Assembly (NCBI RefSeq): GCF_002362315.1
Contig: NZ_MTZV01000003.1
Location: 186,001 to 250,000 of the forward strand
Length of the DNA: 64,000 nucleotides
Reading direction: 5' to 3'
From: Paraburkholderia acidicola
GTDB taxonomy: Bacteria; Pseudomonadota; Gammaproteobacteria; Burkholderiales; Burkholderiaceae
Within the stretch, counting starts at the first letter, position 1, and each line of letters starts with the position of its first letter. The translations under genes were made by a program, and so were the position numbers. The notes below the pieces were generated by a model. That model had not been told where the DNA came from, searched no databases, and saw nothing but the letters and a program-made list of their open reading frames with translations. Below are positions 26,522 to 33,581 of this stretch, in pieces.

Positions 26522-27658
26522 TCATGCTGGCGATGATTTCACCGCCAGTGTGACCGGCGTGACCGGCCGTGTGCAACACAGCAGCAACTCGCCGTCGGCG
26601 GGTGGCGCAAGCGGGTCTTCGACATAGTGGACGCGGCCCGACAATAGCGGAGTCGTGCAGGCATTGCAAAGACCCGCCCGACAATTGAAGGCCGGTGCGT
26701 ACCCCGCATGCTCGGCCATCTCGAGCAGCGAATGAAACGACGGGTCCCAGGGGATCGGATCTCCGTGTGGCTCGAATCGGACGGTAACCGTGCCGGTGTC
26801 CGGAACTGCGTCAGACACAGGTGGGGCGACCGATTCTTTTGCTGGCATGCTGCGTGCGCCGCTTACCTCATCTTCCAGTACCGTCGCTGGCCCGAAGAAC
26901 TCGTAGTGAATGCGTTCGCGCGCAATGCCCAGTTCGCACAGCAGTCGCCAGTTCGCCTGCATAAAGCCCGGTGGCCCGCACAGATAGACGGTGTAATCGT
27001 CGAGCGGGAGCAGCGCCTGCAAGGTCGCCTTCGTCAACAGTCCCTTGCTGTCGCATGCGCCCCATGCCTCGTCGCCGCCAAACGGATTGCGGTAGCAGAC
27101 ATGGACAGCGATACCGGGCCTTACGGCAGCCAGTGCATCGACTTCGTCAGCAAACGCATGCACGGCGCTGTTTTCGCACGCGTGCACGAAATACACACGT
27201 CGCGTAGCGCTGCGCGCCAGACGATGCAGCATGCTGACCAACGGCGTCACGCCCACACCACCGCTCAACAGAATCACCGGCCGCTCGCTGTCTTCATCGC
27301 AGATGAAAGCCCCGGCTGGTCCAGCCAGTTCAAGCTCGTCGCCCACATCGATGTTTTGATGAAGCCAGCTCGATGCTCGTCCCGGCGGTGTGCTTTCGAG
27401 TTTGACGGAGATGCGCCAATGCGTGGTGTCGGCGGGGTCGCCGGACAAGCTGTAGTGGCGCAGCAGTGTCTCGCCCTCCGGCATCGTCAGACGTAGCGCG
27501 ACAAACTGACCTGCGATAAACGCGAGTGAGCGCCCGGCATCGACAGGAACCAGTTCGAACGACACGATGGACTCGCTCTCCTGAGTCCGCCGAACCACGC
27601 GAAAGCGTTCAAAGCCGCGACCGGCGCTCGTCGACGCGTTCACATCCGGCAGCGCCAC
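26522..27658 (-). CDS. Oxygenase reductase: FAD/NAD(P)H domain with C-terminal [2Fe-2S] ferredoxin
   Basis: 378 residues from a GTG that follows a GGAGG site by five bases and lies one base after the stop of the Rieske gene. The FAD domain has RHYSLSG at 67-73, the nucleotide domain has LLSGGVGVTPLVSML and YLCGPPGFM, and the C-terminal plant-type ferredoxin carries the cluster ligands C326-x4-C331-x2-C334 and C361 or C362 (LLCC). This is the phthalate dioxygenase reductase/VanB architecture. It should pass electrons from NAD(P)H to the Rieske oxygenase encoded directly upstream. Confidence 0.93.
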   Translation of the reverse strand: MALPDVNASTSAGRGFERFRVVRRTQESESIVSFELVPVDAGRSLAFIAGQFVALRLTMPEGETLLRHYSLSGDPADTTHWRISVKLESTPPGRASSWLHQNIDVGDELELAGPAGAFICDEDSERPVILLSGGVGVTPLVSMLHRLARSATRRVYFVHACENSAVHAFADEVDALAAVRPGIAVHVCYRNPFGGDEAWGACDSKGLLTKATLQALLPLDDYTVYLCGPPGFMQANWRLLCELGIARERIHYEFFGPATVLEDEVSGARSMPAKESVAPPVSDAVPDTGTVTVRFEPHGDPIPWDPSFHSLLEMAEHAGYAPAFNCRAGLCNACTTPLLSGRVHYVEDPLAPPADGELLLCCTRPVTPVTLAVKSSPA

Positions 27659-27659
27659 C

Positions 27660-28733
27660 TCAACCTCCCGCTTGCTGCCGGCCGACCACATACACCGGCA
27701 CGGCCGCCGGTTCTGCGGCCCGTTCGCGCTCGATCATCTGGCCGAGTGCACGCCGGAAGCGTAGTGGTCCGGAGTCGATCGCGAGATCGATGTTCGGTTT
27801 GCGTCGCCGTGCCATACCTTGATGCACGGCTTGCAGTACGGCACGATCTTCCTCGAACGCATGGCGCACGTCTTCATCGAACTGACGGGAAACGTTCTCG
27901 TCGTGCGGATCGAAGTTGCGCGTCTGGAACCAGAAGTAGCGCGTCTGCGATTCGTTCACCGGTGTCATGAAGTTATACGAATTCATCAGGAACACCTGCG
28001 GGTGCTGCGGCGCATCGTCTCCGCCGGTGCCGGCCGGCGTGAAAATCGCCTTGATGACGGCGTGCGACGGAAAGCGCACTTCGTAATGCTGCTTGCGATC
28101 GCAGTGCCCAGCGAACTTGACGAACTTGGCATAGAACGGCGCGACTTCTACATCGCGCATCCAGCGTGAAACCGTTACGCCGTTGTTAGCCACGACGGTC
28201 TTCAAAGTCTCCGCTTCGCACGCAGCGTTGCCGAATGACGAACGATGCACCCACGCCACATGCGACGGATCGAGCAGATTGTCGGTGACATACAGGTAAT
28301 GGCAATCCACCGTCATCGCATCGCCGTGATTGATGCCCCACGCCGGATCGTCCCACTCGTCGATCTGCACGATTTCATTCGGGTCGGCTGCCTGCGCCTC
28401 GCCCATCCAGATCCACACCAGACCGTAGCGTTCGGCCAGCGGATAACTGCGCACCTGTGCCGACGCGGGAATGCGTTGTGCGCCAGGGGCTTTCACACAT
28501 GCGCCGGAGCAATCGAATGTGAGGCCGTGATAACCGCATTCGAGTTCGTCGCCGATCAGACGTCCCATCGATAGCGGCAGCATCCGATGAGGGCACGCGT
28601 TTTCGAGTGCGACCGGCGTGCCATCCGTCTTGCGGTAAAGCACGATCGGCTCATCGAGAATCGTGACCGGCAACAGACTGTGCGTCACTTCCTGATCGCG
28701 TGCTGCTACGTACCATGCGTTCTTTAAGAACAT
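27660..28733 (-). CDS. Rieske non-heme iron oxygenase, VanA-like
   Basis: 357 residues. The Rieske cluster ligands are Cys47-Pro-His49 and Cys66-x2-His69 (CPHRMLPLSMGRL, CGYHG). The mononuclear iron motif DNLLDPSHVAWVH places the bridging Asp155 and the ligands His158 and His163. Length and order match the single-component oxygenases of vanillate demethylase type, which oxidise or demethylate aromatic and other compounds. With the reductase next to it, it forms a two-component system. A divergent LysR gene and a palindromic site lie upstream. The substrate is not readable; it may be an aromatic ether, a quaternary amine or a similar compound. Confidence 0.93.
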   Translation of the reverse strand: MFLKNAWYVAARDQEVTHSLLPVTILDEPIVLYRKTDGTPVALENACPHRMLPLSMGRLIGDELECGYHGLTFDCSGACVKAPGAQRIPASAQVRSYPLAERYGLVWIWMGEAQAADPNEIVQIDEWDDPAWGINHGDAMTVDCHYLYVTDNLLDPSHVAWVHRSSFGNAACEAETLKTVVANNGVTVSRWMRDVEVAPFYAKFVKFAGHCDRKQHYEVRFPSHAVIKAIFTPAGTGGDDAPQHPQVFLMNSYNFMTPVNESQTRYFWFQTRNFDPHDENVSRQFDEDVRHAFEEDRAVLQAVHQGMARRRKPNIDLAIDSGPLRFRRALGQMIERERAAEPAAVPVYVVGRQQAGG

Positions 28734-28850
28734 CTCCGCTGACTCCGGTGGGTTCGTCCTGTCTGCGCTTTAGCGGTTCTGCGTTCGCAGCATGTCTTAA
28801 GAGTAAAAGGCCAAAACATTAAAGAACAGGTGTCTGGAACTGGCGGTTCT

Positions 28851-28865
28851 TTTAGAATTTCTAAA
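28851..28865. promoter_or_regulatory. Perfect 15-bp palindrome, probable LysR operator
   Basis: TTTAGAA (28851-28857), one base, TTCTAAA (28859-28865). It contains the LysR-type T-N11-A spacing and lies in the 188-base divergent space between the Rieske gene and the LysR gene, 57 bases before the latter. A weaker 7-bp inverted repeat, AAAGAAC with GTTCTTT (28821-28827, 28846-28852), overlaps its left edge. Confidence 0.6.
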
Positions 28866-28921
28866 CTCACAATGCTTCACCACGCTTCACCATGCCCCTC
28901 TTCCTCAACGAAGGAATCGCC

Positions 28922-29854
28922 ATGAGCACGCTGCCCCCTCTGCGCGCGTTGCAGGTTTTTGAAGCCGTGGGCCGCTGCGGCGGTGTCGCCGAAGCCGCAA
29001 AACGTCTCGGCATTTCGGCCGGCGCCGTCAGCCAGCAGATCAAACTGCTCGAAGACACGCTTGGTATGAGCCTGATGCAGAAGGACGGCAAGCGCTTGCG
29101 GCTAACCACGATTGGACGTCGCTATCACGAGAGCTGTGCGGCCGCATTCGAGAGCCTGCGCGTGGCTCACGCAGAGATAGAACGCGCAAAAAACGCCCGC
29201 AATCTCAGCGTCAGCGCATTACCTTCGCTGCTGTCAAAGTGGCTTGCGCCTCGTGTCATGGCGTGGCAAACGCAGCATCCGGAATTGAGCGTCTATCTCG
29301 ACGGCACGCATACGGAGCCTTCGCCCGAAGGCTATGAGATCGATTTTCGTGTGAGCTATGGCGACCGCATAGCGGAAGCCGAAAACGCCATCGAACTCTT
29401 TCGCGACACTGTCGTACCGGTGTGCAGTCCCGCATGGCTCAGCGACAAGACACTGCTCACCGCGCCCGCGGACCTCTTGCCGCATCCCTTGATCGCCGTG
29501 GACTGGTTGCCGAAATTCACCTCGCCACCTTCGTGGCGCGACTGGTTCGAGGCTAACGGTGTCGACTGCAGCACGCTTCCTAACCCTCGACATGTCTACT
29601 CGCTGTCGAGCGTCGCGATCCAGGCTGCCATCGACGGTCATGGTTTCGCACTCGCGCAGTCTTCGATGATTTGCGACGACGTTGCCGCCGGCCGCCTCGT
29701 CGTACCGTTCAAACTCGGGCTTCCGTTGCCGTGGCCTTACTTCCTCACGTGGAAGAAAAGCGCCTTCGATCAGCCGCAATGCCGCAGTTTTCATCGCTGG
29801 CTACTGACGCGTGCGCGAGAACAACAGCAGATCAACGACGCAATGCTGCAATAG
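28922..29854 (+). CDS. LysR-family regulator, GcvA-like
   Basis: 310 residues from MSTLPPLRALQVFEAVGRCGG. The helix-turn-helix is AEAAKRLGISAGAVSQQIKLLEDTLG; SLMQKDGKRLRLTTIGRRY and VSALPSLLSKWLAPRVMAWQ are hallmarks of the GcvA/AmpR subgroup. The effector domain includes EIDFRVSYGD and VPVCSPAWL. Divergent from the Rieske oxygenase genes, it is the likely regulator of that unit through the palindrome at 28851. GAAGGAAT before this ATG supports the start. Confidence 0.93.
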   Translation: MSTLPPLRALQVFEAVGRCGGVAEAAKRLGISAGAVSQQIKLLEDTLGMSLMQKDGKRLRLTTIGRRYHESCAAAFESLRVAHAEIERAKNARNLSVSALPSLLSKWLAPRVMAWQTQHPELSVYLDGTHTEPSPEGYEIDFRVSYGDRIAEAENAIELFRDTVVPVCSPAWLSDKTLLTAPADLLPHPLIAVDWLPKFTSPPSWRDWFEANGVDCSTLPNPRHVYSLSSVAIQAAIDGHGFALAQSSMICDDVAAGRLVVPFKLGLPLPWPYFLTWKKSAFDQPQCRSFHRWLLTRAREQQQINDAMLQ

Positions 29855-29875
29855 CGGCTCGGCTCATGGCTCCGC

Positions 29876-30655
29876 TCAGGGACCCGAAATATCGAAGTCG
29901 AAGTAACGCTGCTCGATCTTCCGATAGGTTCCGTCCTTGCGCATCGCCTCAATGACTCCATCGATTTTTTCGCGCAACGCGACATCGTCTTTACGCAAAC
30001 CGATCGCACCGCCTTTGCCGAGTGTTTTCTCGTCGTTGACCGGCGCGCCGAGGAACGCATAGTCGGCGCCTTGAGGGGTCTTTAGAAACCCCTGGCTACC
30101 GGCGATCATGTCGGTGAGCGTCGCGTCGATGCGGCCCGGCCGCAGGTCCGCATACACCTGCTCCTGATTCGCGTACGACACGATGTCGATACCCGCCGGC
30201 GCCCAATACGCTTTCGCGTACGCCTCCTGCGTGGAGCCCTGGGCCACGCCGATTCGCTTGCCGCGCAATGAATCGACGGTCGGTTTGATATCGCGTCCAC
30301 GCAAACCGATCAGCCGGCTCGGCGTGTTGAAGAGCGGTGTCGTGAACGCGACCTGAGTCTCGCGCTGCGGCGTAACGGACATCGCCGACAGAATCGCCTC
30401 GAATTTCCTGCCCTGCAGCGCCGGAATAATGCCGTCGAACGCGGTCTCGACCCAGACGCACTTCACGTTCAGACGCCGACAGATTTCATTGCCGAGGTCG
30501 ATTTCGAAACCGACCAGTTGCCCGGAAGGGGCTTTCGATTCAAACGGCGCGTAGGTCGGATCGACGCCGAACCGGAGCCGTGTCATATCGCTCGCGTTAG
30601 CGTCGGCGCAGAATGCGGCCAACAGCAATGCCAGACCAGCAATCGCGTTTCTCAT
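29876..30655 (-). CDS. Basic amino-acid-type periplasmic binding protein
   Basis: 259 residues, solute-binding family 3 (HisJ/ArgT size). A signal peptide ends DANAS. The core reads LRFGVDPTYAPFESKAPSGQLVGFEIDL, WVETAFDGIIPALQGRKFEAILSAMSVT and RIGVAQGSTQEAYAK, then LRPGRIDATLTD. It should deliver lysine, arginine, ornithine, histidine or an opine-like compound to an ABC transporter, but no permease or ATPase is adjacent. It is convergent with the LysR gene. It differs clearly from the two binding proteins at 8239 and 16284. Confidence 0.9.
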   Translation of the reverse strand: MRNAIAGLALLLAAFCADANASDMTRLRFGVDPTYAPFESKAPSGQLVGFEIDLGNEICRRLNVKCVWVETAFDGIIPALQGRKFEAILSAMSVTPQRETQVAFTTPLFNTPSRLIGLRGRDIKPTVDSLRGKRIGVAQGSTQEAYAKAYWAPAGIDIVSYANQEQVYADLRPGRIDATLTDMIAGSQGFLKTPQGADYAFLGAPVNDEKTLGKGGAIGLRKDDVALREKIDGVIEAMRKDGTYRKIEQRYFDFDISGP

Positions 30656-31042
30656 GAGCGCTCCACGTGGGGTGATTTATCTGCGGCCGGTTGTCGACCG
30701 TGACCCAGCTTAGGAACTCAAAAACACGACGAACAGGGGCGTAACGCTGCGCCATCGTTAAGTTTTTCTAAAGCGATGAGCCTCCCAATCATTGCCAAAA
30801 ATACATTACAAAAATCATACAAAATTAATTTCAGACAATAAAAATCTTTCATTTAGCAAACATTCAAACCGGAATCAAAGAGGTCTCAACCAGGGATTAC
30901 CACCGATAACCGCTTTCATCCATGCAGTCGCTTAACGGTCGGCGTACACTCGCTTCAAACCGGCGGAGCACGGGGTCATACCGGTATCGCACGGCGCGGT
31001 CCGGCATTTATTGCACGGCTATCGGAGACAGGAGAACAACCA
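30656..31042. other. AT-rich intergenic region between divergent genes
   Basis: A 387-base space separates the binding-protein gene (minus) and the MFS gene (plus). The part at about 30775-30880 is strikingly A+T-rich for this genome (runs such as ACAAAAATCATACAAAATT). It probably holds both promoters and operator sites, but I could not pick a convincing -35/-10 pair. Confidence 0.5.
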
Positions 31043-32263
31043 ATGAGCTGGACTCGGGAACAGAGAAACGTCACTATTGCCGCCTATCTGGGCTGGACAT
31101 TAGACGCATTCGATTTCTTTCTGATGGTTTTCGTTCTGAAAGATATCGCGGGGGAATTCGGCACGGATATCAAGTCCGTCGCTTTCGGGATCATGTTGAC
31201 CCTGATGATGCGTCCGGTCGGCGCCTTGATCTTCGGCTGGCTCGCCGACAAATATGGTCGCCGCCCGACCTTGATGGTCAACATCGCCTGCTTCTCGTTA
31301 CTTGAATTGCTGTCCGGCTTCTCGCCGAATCTGACCACCCTGCTCATCCTGCGCGCGCTGTTCGGTATCGCGATGGGCGGCGAATGGGGCGTCGGCGGCG
31401 CACTAACGATGGAAACCGTGCCGACCAAAGCGCGGGGCTTCGTATCGGGTCTGCTGCAGGCCGGTTATCCGAGCGGCTATCTGCTCGCATCCGTCGTGTT
31501 CGGTGTGTTCTATCAATACATCGGCTGGCGCGGCATGTTCTTCGTCGGCGTTCTGCCTGCGCTGCTGGTGCTGTACGTGCGAGCCCACGTGCCGGAATCG
31601 CCGGCCTTCAAGACGCTCGAGAAAAAAGAGCATCCGGGCCTCGTCGCGACATTGAAGAAGAATGTGACGCTGTCGCTGTATGCGATCGTCCTGATGACCG
31701 CGTTCAACTTCTTCTCGCACGGCTCACAGGATCTGTACCCGACCTTCCTGCGCATCCAGCATCAATTCGATGCGCACACGGTGTCGTGGATCACGATCAC
31801 GCTGAACATCGGTGCGATGGTGGGCGGTCTGTTCTTCGGTTCGCTGTCGGAAAAGATCGGCCGCAAACGCGCGATCTTCATCGCGGCGTTGATCGCGTTG
31901 CCGGTGTTGCCGCTGTGGGCGTTTTCGACCACGCCGTTCCTGCTTGCGGCCGGCGCGTTCCTGATGCAGATCTCCGTGCAGGGCGCGTGGGGCGTGATCC
32001 CGGTGCACCTGAACGAAATCTCGCCGGACGAAATTCGCGCGACGTTCCCGGGCCTCGTCTACCAGCTCGGCAACCTGATTGCATCGGTCAACGGGCCGCT
32101 GCAGGCAGGGTTCGCCGAAACGCACGGCAACAACTATGCGGTGGTCATGGCCACCGTGATCGGCATCGTGGCGGTCGCGATCGCCGTGCTGATTTTGTTC
32201 AGTCGTGAACGACGCGGCATAGATATGACACAATCAGCGGAACAGGTCGCGACCGTCAGTTGA
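31043..32263 (+). CDS. MFS transporter, sialate/lactate-type carboxylate symporter
   Basis: 406 residues, 12 predicted membrane helices. The sugar/carboxylate-symporter loop 2-3 motif is GWLADKYGRRPTLM near residue 65; the second-half equivalent is GSLSEKIGRKRAIF near residue 266. The first helix AAYLGWTLDAFDFFLMVFVL with Asp residues resembles NanT and Jen1-like lactate/pyruvate transporters. It likely imports a monocarboxylate with protons. It is monocistronic, with AGGAG before the ATG and an intrinsic terminator downstream. The exact substrate is not readable. Confidence 0.88.
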   Translation: MSWTREQRNVTIAAYLGWTLDAFDFFLMVFVLKDIAGEFGTDIKSVAFGIMLTLMMRPVGALIFGWLADKYGRRPTLMVNIACFSLLELLSGFSPNLTTLLILRALFGIAMGGEWGVGGALTMETVPTKARGFVSGLLQAGYPSGYLLASVVFGVFYQYIGWRGMFFVGVLPALLVLYVRAHVPESPAFKTLEKKEHPGLVATLKKNVTLSLYAIVLMTAFNFFSHGSQDLYPTFLRIQHQFDAHTVSWITITLNIGAMVGGLFFGSLSEKIGRKRAIFIAALIALPVLPLWAFSTTPFLLAAGAFLMQISVQGAWGVIPVHLNEISPDEIRATFPGLVYQLGNLIASVNGPLQAGFAETHGNNYAVVMATVIGIVAVAIAVLILFSRERRGIDMTQSAEQVATVS

Positions 32264-32281
32264 TCGCGACCCGCGGTATGA

Positions 32282-32340
32282 CCCGGCAAGCCGTCTAACG
32301 GCGTGCCGGGCACGAATATGACGGCAGGCATGACCTGCCG
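32282..32340 (+). other. Two hairpins in the 3' untranslated region of the MFS gene
   Basis: The first is a 7-bp stem (32282-32288 with 32304-32310) plus an inner 5-bp stem on the loop CTA. The second is CGGCAGG/CCTGCCG (32322-32328, 32334-32340) on a 5-base loop. Both precede the terminator at 32367. They may protect the mRNA end or be part of a small RNA. Confidence 0.5.
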
Positions 32341-32366
32341 GCGATGGCTACCAGCAATGCAATACG

Positions 32367-32402
32367 AGGCCGTTCCGATTCCTGTCGGAACGGCCTTTTT
32401 TG
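32367..32402 (+). terminator. Intrinsic terminator of the MFS gene
   Basis: A 12-bp stem AGGCCGTTCCGA (32367-32378) with TCGGAACGGCCT (32385-32396) on a 6-base loop, followed by a T-run. It separates the MFS transcript from the regulator and fatty-acid operon. Confidence 0.92.
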
Positions 32403-32513
32403 TCTGCGGCCGCAAGGGCGCATCACGGCAGCGGCTGCACTTTTAGAGGAGTCTATCCACACACAATGCTTGCCCGCTCGACCCTATCCTTCTTATCCTG
32501 AAAAAACAGCTGT

Positions 32514-32531
32514 TTCAAATACGTATTTGAA
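32514..32531. promoter_or_regulatory. Perfect 18-bp palindrome upstream of the TetR gene
   Basis: TTCAAATACGTATTTGAA is fully self-complementary and ends 42 bases before the regulator's ATG. Its size and symmetry fit a TetR dimer site, so autoregulation and control of the downstream fatty-acid genes are likely. The fatty-acid TetR regulators PsrA and FadP also bind palindromes, but identity of the motif was not tested. Confidence 0.65.
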
Positions 32532-32573
32532 TCGCTCGTTTGCGGCCGGGCGACCGGCATTGGGAGACGCAAC

Positions 32574-33422
32574 ATGGTAGTTCGCACACTGAGCCGGCCT
32601 GCCGGCGATACGAAGTCACGCATCCTCGACGCGGCTGAAGCGCTCTTTGTCGAGTGCGGCTACGAAGCAATGTCGCTGCGGCAGATCACCTCGCGCGCCG
32701 AGGTCAATCTGGCCGCGGTCAACTATCACTTCGGCAACAAGGAAGCACTGATCCACGCGATGCTGTCGCGCCGCCTCGATCGTCTGAACGAAGAGCGTTT
32801 AAAGCTGCTCGAGCGTTTCGATGCGTTGCTCGGTAGTCGTCTCACCTGCGAGCACGTGCTCGGCGCGATGTTCATTCCGGCACTGCGTCTGTCACGCGAA
32901 CCGCGCGTAGGCGGCAAGGCGTTTTTGCGGCTGCTTGGCCGCGCGTACACCGACCCGTCATCGTTCATCCGCGATTTTCTCGGCGCGCATTATGCGTCGG
33001 TGGCGGAGCGCTTCTTCGAGGCGTTCCAGCGCGCGCTGCCGCATCTGCCGCGCGAAGAACTCGGCTGGCGTCTGCATTTCGCCATCGGCGCGTTATCGGG
33101 TGTGCTGGCCGGCACCGATACCGACAGCCTGATCTCCGAGTTCTCGCAGGGCAAGGACATGAACGATCTGCAACTGATCGCACGGCTTGCGTCGTTGATG
33201 GTGGCTGCGCTGAAAGCGCCGCTGCCCGACTCGACGCAACTGGCGGTCTTTGCGGCCGTGCTTGGCGATGCATCCGAGGTCGGCATGCCGGACGGGCCTG
33301 CGAGCGCCGCATGTCCGGTCCAGCCCGCGGCGGCCGTGAACCAGGTGCCCGTTGTTGCAGAACGCCGCAGCGAAGCCGCGGAAAATCTGTCCACGCCGCA
33401 GGTTGCGCACGGCGCGGCCTGA
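32574..33422 (+). CDS. TetR-family regulator of the fatty-acid operon (PsrA/FadP-like)
   Basis: 282 residues. The DNA-binding part reads TKSRILDAAEALFVECGYEAMSLRQITSRAEVNLAAVNYHFGNKEALI, with the TetR helix-turn-helix near residues 35-55. The C-terminal ligand domain is followed by an Ala/Pro-rich tail of about 50 residues, longer than usual. It precedes fadE and the rest of the beta-oxidation genes on the same strand, and it has a palindrome in front of it. Its ligand is probably an acyl-CoA or fatty acid (inference from context and from known TetR fatty-acid regulators). Confidence 0.87.
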   Translation: MVVRTLSRPAGDTKSRILDAAEALFVECGYEAMSLRQITSRAEVNLAAVNYHFGNKEALIHAMLSRRLDRLNEERLKLLERFDALLGSRLTCEHVLGAMFIPALRLSREPRVGGKAFLRLLGRAYTDPSSFIRDFLGAHYASVAERFFEAFQRALPHLPREELGWRLHFAIGALSGVLAGTDTDSLISEFSQGKDMNDLQLIARLASLMVAALKAPLPDSTQLAVFAAVLGDASEVGMPDGPASAACPVQPAAAVNQVPVVAERRSEAAENLSTPQVAHGAA

Positions 33423-33442
33423 GCGCGGGCTCGTCTACCGCA

Positions 33443-33498
33443 CGGACCGCGTGCCGGCGGTCCGGTCCAACATGCCCGACGGGTGCGATGCACCCGTC
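33443..33498 (+). other. Two GC-rich hairpins between the regulator and fadE
   Basis: Stem 1 has 8 bp (33443-33450 with 33457-33464), loop 6. Stem 2 has 9 bp (33478-33486 with 33490-33498), loop GAT. Neither has a T-run. Within the 159-base gap they could act as an mRNA processing or decay barrier that sets different levels for regulator and enzymes. Confidence 0.5.
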
Positions 33499-33581
33499 AA
33501 CGAACAACAACCCGCGAGCCATCCGCTGGATGGCGACGTGTGGGATATGCACGTCCGTAGAAATAGAAAGGAGGAGTCGAC

